Shown here: positions 7,235-16,685 of the stretch, one piece after another
Layout: the number at the start of each line of letters is the position of its first letter
Position numbering within the stretch: the stretch's first letter is position 1
DNA from: Caballeronia sp. SEWSISQ10-4 2
Lineage (GTDB): Bacteria; Pseudomonadota; Gammaproteobacteria; Burkholderiales; Burkholderiaceae
Assembly: GCF_030464885.1 (NCBI RefSeq)
Contig: NZ_JALPRJ010000009.1
Coordinates: 1-64,000, forward strand
Length of the DNA: 64,000 nucleotides
Reading direction: 5' to 3'
The notes under the pieces: model-generated
Databases searched by the model: none
The model's input: the letters and a program-made list of their open reading frames with translations, nothing else
What the model was told of the DNA's origin: nothing
Made by a program: the position numbers and the translations under genes

Positions 7235-7933
7235 ATGAGTCACGTATTTGCTCCGGCACCCGCGGTCGCGGTGCCCGTTATCGGTTCCAGCGACCAGTTT
7301 CCCGTTCGCCGGATTTACTGCGTCGGCCGGAACTACGAGGCGCATGCGCGCGAGATGGGGCACGATCCGGATCGTGAGCCGCCGTTTTTCTTCGGCAAGC
7401 CTACCGACGCCGTGCTGTACGTGGCGCCCGGCGCAACCGGCGAATTCCCGTATCCGTCGCAATCGAAGAACGTCCACTTCGAAATGGAGCTCGTGGCTGC
7501 GATCGGCAAGCAGGGTAAGGACATTCCTGCCGATCGGGCACTCGATTACGTGTATGGCTACGCGCTCGGGCTCGACATGACGCGCCGCGACCTGCAGGCG
7601 GAGGCGAAAAGGCTGGGCCGTCCGTGGGACACGGCGAAGGGCTTCGATCATTCGGCGCCGCTCGGTCCGATTCATCCGGTTGCGAAGGTCGGGCATCTGG
7701 AAAAAAGCGCGATCTGGCTAACGGTCAATGGCGAAGAAAAACAGCGTTCGGACATCTCGCAACTGATCTGGTCCGTCGGCGACACCATCGCGTATCTGTC
7801 GACGCTATTCGAGTTGTTCCCCGGCGATCTGATTTTTACCGGCACGCCTGAAGGCGTCGGCGCGGTTCAGAAGGGCGACCTGATGAAAGGCGGTGTCGAT
7901 GGCATCGGAGAGTTCTCCGTGCGCGTCGTCTGA
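7235..7933 (+). CDS. Fumarylacetoacetate hydrolase family protein
   Basis: The 232-residue protein is a single-domain FAA-fold hydrolase, of the short YcgM/FAHD1 type. The core motifs are RIYCVGRNYEAHAREMG at the start, FFGKPTDAV, the metal-binding EMELVAAIGKQG, a GYALGLDMTRRDLQ stretch, and the C-terminal GDLIFTGTPEGVG. Such enzymes hydrolyse or decarboxylate acylpyruvates. The ATG at 7235 is chosen because AGGAGA lies before it. It is the first gene of an operon with a maleylacetoacetate isomerase, consistent with aromatic ring-cleavage product handling (maleylpyruvate or homogentisate type), though the actual substrate is not shown. Confidence 0.88.
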   Translation: MSHVFAPAPAVAVPVIGSSDQFPVRRIYCVGRNYEAHAREMGHDPDREPPFFFGKPTDAVLYVAPGATGEFPYPSQSKNVHFEMELVAAIGKQGKDIPADRALDYVYGYALGLDMTRRDLQAEAKRLGRPWDTAKGFDHSAPLGPIHPVAKVGHLEKSAIWLTVNGEEKQRSDISQLIWSVGDTIAYLSTLFELFPGDLIFTGTPEGVGAVQKGDLMKGGVDGIGEFSVRVV

Positions 7934-7954
7934 CTATAAAAACGGAGGAGACCG

Positions 7955-8599
7955 ATGAAGCTATACAGCTATTTTCGTAGCTCGGCGGCGTATCGCGTGC
8001 GGATCGCGCTGAATCTCAAAGGGCTTGCGTACGAATACGCGCCGATCCATCTTCTGCGCGACGGCGGGCAACAGCTGAAGCCCGAGTATCGCGAGTTGAA
8101 TCCCGACGGGATCGTGCCAACGTTTATCGACGGCGACGACGTGCTGACGCAGTCGCTCGCGATCATCGAATACCTGGAGGAAACGCATCCCGAACCGGCG
8201 TTGCTGCCGGGCACGCCACTGGATCGCGCGTTCATCCGGTCGATCGCGCTGCAGGTTGCGTGCGAGATTCATCCCGTCGACAACCTGCGCGTGCTGAAGT
8301 ACCTGAAGCACACGCTGAAGGTCGGCGACGAAGCGAAAGACGCGTGGTACCGGCATTGGCTGGAATCGGGTTTCGAGTCGTTGGAGAAGCGTCTGGCGAA
8401 CGATCCACGCGTAGGCAAGCTGTGTTTCGGCGATACTCCGACGCTTGCGGATCTGTGCCTCGTGCCGCAGGTGTTCAACGCGCGGCGTTTTAATATCGAT
8501 ATGAGCCATTATCCGACGATCGAACGTATCGCCGATCACGCCGCGCAAATCGATGCGTTCGCGCGCGCTGCGCCCGGGCAGCAGCTGGACGCCGAATGA
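7955..8599 (+). CDS. maiA: Maleylacetoacetate (maleylpyruvate) isomerase, GST zeta class
   Basis: This 214-residue zeta-class glutathione transferase carries the signature SSAAYRVRIALNLKG at residues 9-23. The following thioredoxin-like half ends in DGDDVLTQSLAIIEYLEE, and the C-terminal helical half has the conserved GDTPTLADLCLVPQVFNARR. The enzyme uses glutathione to isomerise maleylacetoacetate or maleylpyruvate from cis to trans. It lies 21 bases after the FAA hydrolase, and the two steps are consecutive in tyrosine or gentisate breakdown. GGAGG precedes the start. The last four bases overlap the next gene (ATGA), showing translational coupling. Confidence 0.92.
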   Translation: MKLYSYFRSSAAYRVRIALNLKGLAYEYAPIHLLRDGGQQLKPEYRELNPDGIVPTFIDGDDVLTQSLAIIEYLEETHPEPALLPGTPLDRAFIRSIALQVACEIHPVDNLRVLKYLKHTLKVGDEAKDAWYRHWLESGFESLEKRLANDPRVGKLCFGDTPTLADLCLVPQVFNARRFNIDMSHYPTIERIADHAAQIDAFARAAPGQQLDAE

Positions 8600-9207
8600 C
8601 GACAGCCGTTTTTTTATCCGGCGCCGGGCTTGGCGCAAGTTTGATTATCGCGATTGGCGCTCAGAACGCATTTGTATTGCGGCAAGGGCTGAAGCGGCGG
8701 CATGTGGGCTGGGTCGTTTTTATCTGTGCGCTGATCGACGTATTGCTCATCGGGTTTGGGATCGGCGGCATGGGGGCGCTGATTGCGCGAGCGCCGGTGC
8801 TGCTTGGGGTGATTCGCTGGGCAGGAGCGGTGTTTCTGTTTCTCTACGGCGTGCGGGCTTTTTACGCGGCGTGGAAAGGGCCGGGGCATTTACAGGTCGA
8901 GAACGGTGAATCGCAGACGGTGTTGAGCGCGGTATCGACGGTGCTCGCTTTGTCGCTGCTTAACCCGCACGTTTATCTCGATACCGTCGTGTTGCTCGGC
9001 GGGATTGGAGCGCGGTATGGCTGGCCGGGAAACGCGTGGTTCGCCGCTGGGGCCATGTGTTCGTCGATCGTCTGGTTCACGGCGCTCGGGTTCGGCGCAC
9101 GGTTGCTCCAGCCATTGTTCGAGAAAGATCTCTCGTGGAGAGTGCTCGATGTGATCGTGGGGATTGTGATGTGGTGGATTGCCGGGGCGCTGGTCGTTTC
9201 CCGCTGA
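8596..9207 (+). CDS. LysE/ArgO-family amino acid exporter
   Basis: The 203-residue inner-membrane protein has the LysE-type start: GASLIIAIGAQNAFVLRQGL (residues 12-31), followed by repeated hydrophobic helices (five to six) and the conserved LNPHVYLDTVVLLGG in the middle. This branch includes the lysine exporter LysE and the arginine exporter ArgO. The ATG overlaps the end of maiA by four bases (ATGA), so it is probably cotranscribed, although an exporter of basic amino acids has no clear link to ring-cleavage enzymes. Substrate cannot be fixed from sequence. Confidence 0.88.
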   Translation: MTTAVFLSGAGLGASLIIAIGAQNAFVLRQGLKRRHVGWVVFICALIDVLLIGFGIGGMGALIARAPVLLGVIRWAGAVFLFLYGVRAFYAAWKGPGHLQVENGESQTVLSAVSTVLALSLLNPHVYLDTVVLLGGIGARYGWPGNAWFAAGAMCSSIVWFTALGFGARLLQPLFEKDLSWRVLDVIVGIVMWWIAGALVVSR

Positions 9208-9248
9208 CTTCGCCGCTGGTTGGCTGAATGCCAGCCAGCGGCACGGGT

Positions 9249-10781
9249 TTAATTGCCCAGCAACGCGTCCGCAAACTCGTCGGCGCTGAACGGTTGCAAG
9301 TCTTCTACTTTCTCGCCCACGCCGATGAAATACACCGGGATCGGCCGCTGGCGTGCAATCGCCGCGAGAATGCCACCCTTGGCCGTACCGTCGAGCTTCG
9401 TCACGATCAAACCCGTCAAGCCAAGCGCATCGTCGAACGATTTCACTTGGGCGAGCGCGTTTTGGCCCGTGTTGGCGTCGATGACGAGCAGCACCTCGTG
9501 AGGCGCATCCGGCTGCGCCTTCGCAATCACGCGCTTCACCTTGCGCAGTTCTTCCATCAAGTGAAGCTGCGTTGGCAGGCGGCCAGCGGTGTCGGCCATC
9601 ATCACGTCGATCTTGCGTGCACGCGCGGCGCCGACCGCGTCGAAGATGACGGCGGCGGCATCGCCGCTTTCCTGCGATACAACTGTCACGTTGTTGCGCT
9701 CGCCCCAAACCGTGAGCTGTTCGCGCGCGGCAGCACGGAAGGTGTCGCCGGCGGCGAGCAACACGGACTGATCGAAACGCTGCAGATGTTTGGCCAACTT
9801 GCCAATGCTCGTGGTCTTGCCCGCGCCGTTCACGCCGGCGATCATCATCACCAGTGGTTGGGCACGGCCAAGCATCAGGGATTTCTCGAGCGGCCGCAGC
9901 AGCTCTGCGAGCAGCGAGCGCAATGCGGCCTTGACCTGCATCGAATCGGTAAGCCGTTCGCTGCGCACCTTTTCGCGCAGCGCCTCGAGCAGATATTCGG
10001 TGGCATCGACACCGGCGTCCGACATCAGCAATGCCGTTTCGAGTTCCTCGTACAAATCCTCATCGATCTTCGCCCCGACGAAAATCCCCGTCAGGCCCGT
10101 ACTCGTCTTCGATAAACCCGTTTTCAGGCGTGTAAGCCAGGAACGCTTCGCACTCGGTTCAGGCTCCGGCGGCGGCACGATCACGACGGTTTCTTCGGGC
10201 GCCTTCCACTGCGATGCCGTGCGGCCTTGCCAGTAGGCTTTGGTTTCGGGGAGGGCGCTCGCGGAGGGCGTAGTCGGCTGGGCCGGCGTGATGGGCGTGC
10301 TTGCCGCGGGAAGCGGCGTCGCGGGCGTGTCTGCTGCTGTTACACCGGGCGTGTCCGCCCGCGACGGTTGAACCACCGAATCCGCCGATTCAACCGGTTG
10401 CGCCGGCACAACCGGCGTCGTGGCGGCGGGCGTTCCGATATCGGACGGAGAATCTGCCGGTTGCGCGGATTCATCATGCGATTGCACAGACGCGCTGGAC
10501 GACCCGGTTGCCGCAGCCGGCTGCGCCGCAGACACATGCCCATTCGACTGCACCGGCTCACCGGCAGCGGCGTCCGCCCCGCGCGCTTGCGTTTCCAAAG
10601 CCCGAACCGCTGCCTCACCATCTTTCAGCAAGGTTTCCACCGGCTGGGCCGGCATAACCGGCGTAGTCGCGCGCCGAAGCGCTTCAGCGCCTTCGGAGCC
10701 AGAATCGACGACGTCTTCGGTTTTGTTTTCCTCGGGCGTATCGGTCGATTTGCCTATTAATCGTTTGAAAAAGCTGAACAT
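9249..10781 (-). CDS. ftsY: Signal recognition particle receptor FtsY
   Basis: FtsY docks ribosome-SRP complexes at the inner membrane for cotranslational insertion. The 510-residue protein has an N-terminal linker (about residues 1-200) rich in Pro, Ala, Gln and acidic residues, then the N domain and the G domain with [15 protein letters not shown] (P-loop), DTAGRLPTQ and TKLDGTAKGG. Three copies of a T-P-x-x-P-A-Q-P motif occur in the linker near residues 40-50, 121-131 and 161-171. The linker is longer than in many relatives. It is divergent from rsmD, with which it is neighbour in many proteobacteria. Confidence 0.97.
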   Translation of the reverse strand: MFSFFKRLIGKSTDTPEENKTEDVVDSGSEGAEALRRATTPVMPAQPVETLLKDGEAAVRALETQARGADAAAGEPVQSNGHVSAAQPAAATGSSSASVQSHDESAQPADSPSDIGTPAATTPVVPAQPVESADSVVQPSRADTPGVTAADTPATPLPAASTPITPAQPTTPSASALPETKAYWQGRTASQWKAPEETVVIVPPPEPEPSAKRSWLTRLKTGLSKTSTGLTGIFVGAKIDEDLYEELETALLMSDAGVDATEYLLEALREKVRSERLTDSMQVKAALRSLLAELLRPLEKSLMLGRAQPLVMMIAGVNGAGKTTSIGKLAKHLQRFDQSVLLAAGDTFRAAAREQLTVWGERNNVTVVSQESGDAAAVIFDAVGAARARKIDVMMADTAGRLPTQLHLMEELRKVKRVIAKAQPDAPHEVLLVIDANTGQNALAQVKSFDDALGLTGLIVTKLDGTAKGGILAAIARQRPIPVYFIGVGEKVEDLQPFSADEFADALLGN

Positions 10782-11117
10782 GGTCTGCAGTGGTGGGGGT
10801 GGCGCGTTTTATCGATGCGGTCGCAACCGCGTTCCAGCGTCGAACGTGCGCAAAAACGCAAAGGTGACGAGGGCCGCCGTGCCGCGAAAAACCGCCGGAA
10901 ACAGCGGCAAGAGCCGGGCGTGTGCGCAAAAAAGGCGAAAGACGGCTATTTTATCAGCCGGCACCGATTGTAGTGGCCGGCCCGGCGGCGAACCCCAGCA
11001 TCGGGCGCGGCGGGGCTGTGGTAACGTGCCCGCATCGGCGAATGCGAATTATTGCAAACCGACGACGTTCCCACCCGACCCACGCGATCATTGCGCCGCC
11101 TCAATCCACGCACGTCC
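10782..11117. other. Divergent intergenic region ftsY / rsmD
   Basis: About 336 bp without a supportable gene; frames are open here but show no family resemblance. It should hold the divergent promoters, which I could not assign. Confidence 0.4.
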
Positions 11118-11795
11118 ATGTCCCGTTCCTCGATCACCCGCACACTAGAGCGAAATCCCGAACGCAGCCCGGAGCGCACCTCCGAGCGCGCACCGAAAGT
11201 CCGCGAAGCAGCGCCATCGCGTGGCGGCAAGGCGCATTCCATCCGCATTATCGGCGGCGACTGGAAACGTACGCCGCTACCCGTCCTGAGTTTGGACGGC
11301 CTGCGTCCGACGCCGGACCGGGTGCGCGAGACGCTCTTCAACTGGCTTGGCCAGTCGCTTGACGGCAAGCGTTGCCTAGACCTCTTCGCCGGCAGCGGCG
11401 CATTGGGCTTCGAAGCGGCATCGCGCGGCGCGGTGCGCGTCCTGATGGTCGAACGCAGCGGCCGCGCAGTCGCGCAACTGAAGGCGAATCAGGCGCGCCT
11501 GGCCGCGAAAAACATTGAAATCGTGGAAGCCGACGCGCTGCGTCTCGCCGCGGGCCTCGCGCCGAGTTCCTTCGATGTCGTTTTCCTCGATCCCCCTTTC
11601 GGCGATACCGCCATGCTCCAGCGCGCCATCGAATTGGCCGTGCCGCTGGTGTCGCCGGGCGGCGCGCTGTACGTCGAATCGGGCGAGCCCGTCGATCTCG
11701 CGCAAACGCCCGCGCTGGCCGGCTGGGCAATTACTCGCGAAGGCAAGGCCGGCGCGGTCCGCTATCATTTGCTGCGGCGCGAAAATGAGGAATAA
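11118..11795 (+). CDS. rsmD: 16S rRNA (guanine966-N2)-methyltransferase RsmD
   Basis: The 225-residue protein has an unconserved basic N-terminal tail of about 40 residues, then the RsmD core: IRIIGGDWKRTPLPV, RPTPDRVRETLFNWL, the SAM-binding CLDLFAGSGALGFEAASRG, and the catalytic VFLDPPFG. RsmD methylates G966 of 16S rRNA during 30S assembly. I start at the ATG at 11118; the frame is also open from 11052. It is followed by coaD, the classic rsmD-coaD pair. Confidence 0.93.
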   Translation: MSRSSITRTLERNPERSPERTSERAPKVREAAPSRGGKAHSIRIIGGDWKRTPLPVLSLDGLRPTPDRVRETLFNWLGQSLDGKRCLDLFAGSGALGFEAASRGAVRVLMVERSGRAVAQLKANQARLAAKNIEIVEADALRLAAGLAPSSFDVVFLDPPFGDTAMLQRAIELAVPLVSPGGALYVESGEPVDLAQTPALAGWAITREGKAGAVRYHLLRRENEE

Positions 11796-11966
11796 TGCGC
11801 GTTCCAAAATGACAGCCGGGCGATGTCCGGCCGACTGTGGGCGGGGCTTGGCGGACGTGATGGGCGGCGGGGTATCGGCGGGATTTTCTGGTCTTGTCGA
11901 TGCCGGCGGCGGCCCAATCTGTATCGAAAGACGTACCAGAAGAAGGTTAAGAAGAGGAGATGCCCC

Positions 11967-12470
11967 ATGGTGGTAGCCGTTTATCCCGGAACGTTCGACC
12001 CGCTCACACGCGGTCACGAAGACCTCGTGCGACGTGCGTCGAGTATTTTCGATACGCTTGTGGTTGGCGTGGCTGATAGCCGGAACAAGAAGCCGTTCTT
12101 CAGTCTGGCGGAACGGCTGGATATCGCCCACGACGTGCTTGGCCACTATCCGAACGTGCAGGTGATGAGTTTCAAGGGGCTGCTGAAGGATTTCGTGCGC
12201 AAGAACAACGCGCGCGTGATCGTGCGGGGTTTGCGTGCCGTCTCCGACTTCGAGTACGAATTCCAGATGGCGGGTATGAACCGTTATTTGCTACCCGACG
12301 TCGAAACGATGTTCATGACGCCATCGGATCAATATCAATTCATCTCGGGCACGATCGTGCGCGAGATCGCGCAACTCGGCGGCGATGTCAGCAAGTTTGT
12401 TTTCCCCTCGGTGGAAAAGCGCTTGCAGGATAAAGTCGGTCCGATTGCGCCGGACCCAGTGGTGCCGTGA
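11967..12470 (+). CDS. coaD: Phosphopantetheine adenylyltransferase CoaD
   Basis: CoaD transfers AMP from ATP to 4'-phosphopantetheine, the penultimate step of coenzyme A synthesis. The 167-residue protein opens with [19 protein letters not shown], holding the nucleotidyltransferase H-x-G-H-like element (T-R-G-H), then [19 protein letters not shown] and the [10 protein letters not shown] motif that binds the adenine and phosphates. The frame is open upstream to 11823, but homology and a GAGGAGA ribosome binding site fix the ATG at 11967. It lies downstream of rsmD and upstream of a ferredoxin gene on the same strand. Confidence 0.96.
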   Translation: MVVAVYPGTFDPLTRGHEDLVRRASSIFDTLVVGVADSRNKKPFFSLAERLDIAHDVLGHYPNVQVMSFKGLLKDFVRKNNARVIVRGLRAVSDFEYEFQMAGMNRYLLPDVETMFMTPSDQYQFISGTIVREIAQLGGDVSKFVFPSVEKRLQDKVGPIAPDPVVP

Positions 12471-12552
12471 GCGCTCAAGTGCTCACCAAGCGCGCTCATC
12501 AGAGCGCGCGGGTACCGAAAAAGCCGGCAGAGATGCCGGACGAAGAGAGTAA

Positions 12553-12813
<261 letters not shown>

Positions 12814-12836
12814 ATTAAACGTCAAGCTGTCAAGCC

Positions 12837-12857
12837 ATAAGCGCCCTTGGGCGTTAT
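12837..12857. terminator. Inverted repeat between ferredoxin and hisC (convergent)
   Basis: The arms ATAAGCGCCC (12837-12846) and GGGCGTTAT (12849-12857) pair, reaching the hisC stop codon. There is no U-run, so it may be a weak bidirectional terminator. Confidence 0.35.
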
Positions 12858-13921
12858 CACAGCAGCGCGCGCAACGCCGCCAGCAAGGCATCACACTCGG
12901 CATCGGTGCCGATCGTGATGCGCAGATGCTGATCGATTCGCGGCAGCTTGAAATGCCGCACGAAAATCTCCTTCTCCTTCAAGCGCGCGGCGAGCGTGGC
13001 GGCATCGTGTTCCGGATGGCGCGCGAATACGAAGTTCGCTGCCGACGGCACCACGTCAAAGCCCAACGTCTGCAACTCCACCGTCAGCCGTTCGCGGCTT
13101 GCCATTACCTTCGTACAGGTTTCGCGAAACCAGTCGTCGTCTTCGACGGCCGCGATCGCCGCCACTTGCGCCAGCCGGTCGAGCGGATAGGAGTTGAAGC
13201 TGTCCTTCACGCGCGTGAGTGCCTCGATCAGCGCTTCATGTCCCAACGCGAATCCCACGCGCATACCCGCCATCGAACGCGCCTTCGATAACGTCTGCAC
13301 GACCAGCAAATTCGGATTTTCATCGATAAGCGTGACCGCCGATTCCGCGCCGAAGTCCACATACGCTTCATCGATCACCACAACCGAATCCGGATTCGCC
13401 GCGAGCAGTACCTTGATCTCGGCGAGCGGCAACGCGCGGCCTGTCGGCGCGTTCGGATTGGGCAGCAGCACGCCGCCATTAGGCGCGCGATAGTCGTCCA
13501 CATCGATACCAAAATCCGCGTTGAGCGGCACTGCGTCGAACGCTACGCCGTACAACTGCGCGTACACGGGATAAAAACTGTAGGTGATATCGGGGAAACG
13601 AATTGGCTTGTCGTGCTTGAGCAGCGCCTGGAACGTGTGCGCGAGGACTTCGTCCGACCCGTTGCCCACGAACACTTGCTCCACGCGCAGCCCATGACGT
13701 TGCGCGATGGTCGCGCGCAAAGCATGCGCTGTCGGATCCGGATACTTGCGCAGCGAATCGCCATCCTCGCCGAGCTCGCGCCGGATCGCATCGACCACAC
13801 GCGGCGACGGCGGATAGGGGTTCTCGTTGGTATTGAGCTTCACGGGACGCGCGAGTGCCGGTTGTTCGCCCGGCACATACGGCGTCAGCTTATTAACGAT
13901 GTCGCTCCAGAAACGGCTCAC
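12857..13921 (-). CDS. hisC: Histidinol-phosphate aminotransferase HisC
   Basis: This PLP enzyme converts imidazole-acetol phosphate to histidinol phosphate. The 354-residue protein has the class I/II fold: [15 protein letters not shown] at the start, [42 protein letters not shown], and the Schiff-base lysine in [18 protein letters not shown]. The GTG at 13921 is used as start because AAGGAG lies seven to eight bases before it. It stands outside the main his operon, as a second or sole hisC copy. It converges with the ferredoxin gene and is followed upstream by pth. Confidence 0.95.
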   Translation of the reverse strand: MSRFWSDIVNKLTPYVPGEQPALARPVKLNTNENPYPPSPRVVDAIRRELGEDGDSLRKYPDPTAHALRATIAQRHGLRVEQVFVGNGSDEVLAHTFQALLKHDKPIRFPDITYSFYPVYAQLYGVAFDAVPLNADFGIDVDDYRAPNGGVLLPNPNAPTGRALPLAEIKVLLAANPDSVVVIDEAYVDFGAESAVTLIDENPNLLVVQTLSKARSMAGMRVGFALGHEALIEALTRVKDSFNSYPLDRLAQVAAIAAVEDDDWFRETCTKVMASRERLTVELQTLGFDVVPSAANFVFARHPEHDAATLAARLKEKEIFVRHFKLPRIDQHLRITIGTDAECDALLAALRALL

Positions 13922-13967
13922 GTGTTGCTCCTTGTCTATCCTGCAGATTCACCACCGCACGTCGCGT

Positions 13968-14570
13968 TCAGCCGTTGCGATGCAGGTTCATCATCGCGCG
14001 TTCCATCTCGTCGTTGATCGCGAACGGCATCACGGCCAGCGCGCGTTCGATCGATGCATCGATCACGTCCTGCTCCTCGCGCCGCGGCGGTTTCAGTACA
14101 AAATTTGCCACATCGGGTTTCGCACCTGCGCGCGCGCCCTCGGGAATCAGATCGCGCGGATGCCCGATGCCGATCCGCAACCGCCAATACTGTTGCGATG
14201 ACAGATGCGCCGAAATGTCCTTCAGGCCGTTGTGACCACCGCTGCCGCCACCGAGCTTCAGCTTCACCGTACCGGGCGGCAAATCGAGTTCATCGTGCGC
14301 GACGAGAATCTCGTCCGGCAGGATCTTGAAGAACTGCGCCACGGCCACCACCGACTGACCCGATCGATTCATGAAGGTCTGTGGCTCGAGCAGATGAACC
14401 TCTTGACCATTGAGCCGGCCGCGTCCGTAGTGGCCGTGAAACCGGCGTTCATCACGCAGCGATGCACCCGCGTCGCGCGCCAGTTGATCGGCGAACCAGA
14501 AGCCGGCGTTGTGACGCGTCGCGGTGTATTCGGCGCCCGGATTGCCGAGCCCGACGATCAGTTTGATCAT
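13968..14570 (-). CDS. pth: Peptidyl-tRNA hydrolase Pth
   Basis: Pth releases peptide from dropped-off peptidyl-tRNA. The 200-residue protein shows [24 protein letters not shown] with the catalytic His, the substrate-binding [27 protein letters not shown] and [13 protein letters not shown] prefer the ATG at 14570; an in-frame TTG at 14576 adds two residues. It lies downstream of the rplY gene on the same strand, the usual rplY-pth order, but a strong terminator separates the two. Confidence 0.96.
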   Translation of the reverse strand: MIKLIVGLGNPGAEYTATRHNAGFWFADQLARDAGASLRDERRFHGHYGRGRLNGQEVHLLEPQTFMNRSGQSVVAVAQFFKILPDEILVAHDELDLPPGTVKLKLGGGSGGHNGLKDISAHLSSQQYWRLRIGIGHPRDLIPEGARAGAKPDVANFVLKPPRREEQDVIDASIERALAVMPFAINDEMERAMMNLHRNG

Positions 14571-14663
14571 GTTCAATCTTGGCGATGTAGCGGCCTGTGG
14601 CTGTTAACAGGATAACGGACAGCACAACAACGCAGGACACATCGACCGCACCAGAAAAAGGCC

Positions 14664-14697
14664 AAAAAAAACCCGCCGGAGCAGAGCAACGGCGGGT
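14664..14697 (-). terminator. Intrinsic terminator of rplY
   Basis: On the minus strand ACCCGCCG (14690-14697) pairs with CGGCGGGT (14671-14678) and is followed by eight U residues (complement of 14664-14671). Confidence 0.9.
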
Positions 14698-14758
14698 CAC
14701 TTTGTCCGCTCTTGTGGGCGGACCCGAGCGGACTCAAGCGAACAGGCTTCAGCCAGAC

Positions 14759-15391
14759 TTATGCAGCCGGCTTGTCGCCTTCGCTCGGAGCAGCGGCGCC
14801 ACCCGAAGCAGCTTCGTCGGACACGACGGCAGCCGGGACGGTCGCAGAAGCGATCACCGGGTTTTCTGCGTCGAGGTGAGCGACCAGCGCCACGCCCTTC
14901 GGCAAAACGATGTCCTTCACGTGCAGCGTGTGACCGGCTTCAATCTTTGCCAGATCAAGCTCGACGAATTCCGGCAGGTCAGCCGGAAGGCATTCGATTT
15001 CGACTTCGTTCAGAACGTGCGAGATCACCGCGCCGCCAAGCTTCACAGCCGGATTCGTTTCTTGATTCAAGAAGTGCACCGGCACCTTGGTGTGCAGCTT
15101 CTTCTTCGCATCGACGCGTTGGAAGTCAACGTGCAGAACCATTTGCTTGAACGGATGGTATTGCACGTCGCGCAGCAGAACCTGTTGCGACTTGCCAGCG
15201 ATTTCCAGGTCGAGAATCGACGAATGGAACACTTCTTTCTTCAGCGCGTGCCAAAGTGCGTTGTGATCGAGCTCAACAGCTTGAGCTTCAGCGTTTGCGC
15301 CATATACGATGCCCGGGGTCTTGCCCGAGTTACGCAGGCGGCGGCTCGCACCCGTACCTTGCAGATTGCGCTCAAAAGCGACTACTTTCAT
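14759..15391 (-). CDS. rplY: 50S ribosomal protein L25 (CTC / general stress form)
   Basis: L25 binds 5S rRNA. This 210-residue protein is the long CTC type: an N-terminal L25 domain ([19 protein letters not shown], then GIVYG, and [16 protein letters not shown] near residue 90) and a C-terminal beta domain with [15 protein letters not shown] and [13 protein letters not shown], plus an Ala-rich tail. GGAG precedes the ATG. Upstream, between prs and rplY, lie two hairpins that may serve as regulatory leader. Confidence 0.96.
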   Translation of the reverse strand: MKVVAFERNLQGTGASRRLRNSGKTPGIVYGANAEAQAVELDHNALWHALKKEVFHSSILDLEIAGKSQQVLLRDVQYHPFKQMVLHVDFQRVDAKKKLHTKVPVHFLNQETNPAVKLGGAVISHVLNEVEIECLPADLPEFVELDLAKIEAGHTLHVKDIVLPKGVALVAHLDAENPVIASATVPAAVVSDEAASGGAAAPSEGDKPAA

Positions 15392-15432
15392 GATTCAACT
15401 CCATAATCTGCCCGCGACCAGGCAGTGAAAAC

Positions 15433-15495
15433 GGGGCTGTCCGCAATCGCGTTCAGCCCCAGAGCAGCGGTTCAGGCCTTCGTTCGCCTGAACCG
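15433..15495 (-). promoter_or_regulatory. Two hairpins in the prs-rplY gap
   Basis: Two inverted repeats lie head to tail: CGGTTCAGGC/GCCTGAACCG (15468-15477 with 15486-15495) and GGGGCTG/CAGCCCC (15433-15439 with 15454-15460). On the minus strand the second is followed by GTTTTC. They could be the prs terminator, the rplY leader, or both. Confidence 0.5.
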
Positions 15496-15553
15496 ATTAC
15501 GCGGTGTTGCAGAGTTTTGAACCTCCGCTAACCGCAAATACGTTTAAAGCTTG

Positions 15554-16507
15554 TTAACCTTCTGCGAACAGCGACATCACCGAGTCGCCGCGCCGGATAC
15601 GTGAGAACGTCTCGGCCAGCAATCCCGCGCTCGACAGGACACGCACCTTCGTGCATGCGCGCGCTTCGTCGGAGAGGGGAATGGTGTCGGTGACGACGAG
15701 TTCGTCGAGTTCCGACGCCGCGATCCGCTCGCCTGCGCCACCGGACAAAACCGGGTGCGTGGCATACGCGAAGACCTTCGTCGCGCCGCGTTGCTTCAAA
15801 ACCTGTGCTGCCTTGCAGAGCGTGCCGGCGGTGTCGACCATGTCGTCCATGATCACGCACGTGCGGCCTTCCACTTCACCGATGATGTTCATCACTTCAG
15901 CGACGTTCGCCTTCGGGCGACGCTTGTCGATGATCGCGAGATCGGTGTTCAGTTGCTTTGCCAAGGCCCGGGCGCGGATCACACCGCCCACATCCGGCGA
16001 CACCACCAGCAGGTTCTCGTAGTTCTGCTTGCGCAGATCGCCGAGCAAGACGGGCGTGGCGTAGATGTTGTCGACCGGGATGTCGAAGAAACCTTGAATC
16101 TGGTCGGCGTGAAGATCCATCGTGATGACGCGATCCACACCGGCAATTTCCAGCATGTTGGCCACGACTTTCGCCGAGATGGCGACGCGGGCCGAACGTG
16201 GCCGGCGATCCTGGCGGGCATAACCGAAGTACGGGATGGCTGCTGTGATCCGGCCAGCGGATGCGCGCTTGAGCGCATCGACCATGATCATGAGTTCCAT
16301 CAGCGTGTCATTGGTCGGCGCGCAGGTGGACTGCAGCACGAACACGTCCTTGCCACGCACGTTTTCCTGGATCTCGACCATGATTTCGCCGTCGGAAAAA
16401 CGGCTGACCATCGCCTTGCCAAGTGGGATTCCAAGGATTTTGACGACTTCCTGTGCAAGCGCGGGATTCGCGTTGCCAGTAAATACCATCAGGCCGTCAC
16501 TGCTCAT
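15554..16507 (-). CDS. prs: Ribose-phosphate pyrophosphokinase Prs
   Basis: Prs makes PRPP from ribose 5-phosphate and ATP for nucleotide, histidine and tryptophan synthesis. The 317-residue protein has [15 protein letters not shown], the [16 protein letters not shown] flexible loop, the metal/ATP site [17 protein letters not shown], and the PRPP loop [13 protein letters not shown]. The frame is open for 26 more codons, but family homology starts at the ATG at 16507. It follows the tRNA-Gln gene on the same strand, the conserved beta-proteobacterial order. Confidence 0.97.
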   Translation of the reverse strand: MSSDGLMVFTGNANPALAQEVVKILGIPLGKAMVSRFSDGEIMVEIQENVRGKDVFVLQSTCAPTNDTLMELMIMVDALKRASAGRITAAIPYFGYARQDRRPRSARVAISAKVVANMLEIAGVDRVITMDLHADQIQGFFDIPVDNIYATPVLLGDLRKQNYENLLVVSPDVGGVIRARALAKQLNTDLAIIDKRRPKANVAEVMNIIGEVEGRTCVIMDDMVDTAGTLCKAAQVLKQRGATKVFAYATHPVLSGGAGERIAASELDELVVTDTIPLSDEARACTKVRVLSSAGLLAETFSRIRRGDSVMSLFAEG

Positions 16508-16553
16508 CGTGCACCTGTTCTGGCTGGGGCGAGAGGAAAAACGCGAGAAATTA

Positions 16554-16630
16554 TGGCAGGGGAAGAAGGATTCGAACCTTCGCATGCTGGAATCAAAATC
16601 CAGTGCCTTAACCAGCTTGGCGATTCCCCT
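16554..16630 (-). tRNA. tRNA-Gln (anticodon TTG)
   Basis: On the minus strand a 77-base cloverleaf is visible. The acceptor arms AGGGGAA and TTCCCCT pair perfectly, the discriminator base is G, and CCA is encoded. The anticodon stem CTGGA/TCCAG encloses the seven-base loop TTTTGAT, with anticodon TTG (glutamine, codon CAA). The T-arm holds GGTTCGAATCC. It sits between ispE and prs on the same strand. Confidence 0.97.
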
Positions 16631-16685
16631 ACACTAACTTTGAGTCTTGCCGGGTAGTGTAGGACAAACCCGTCAAAACGAAACT

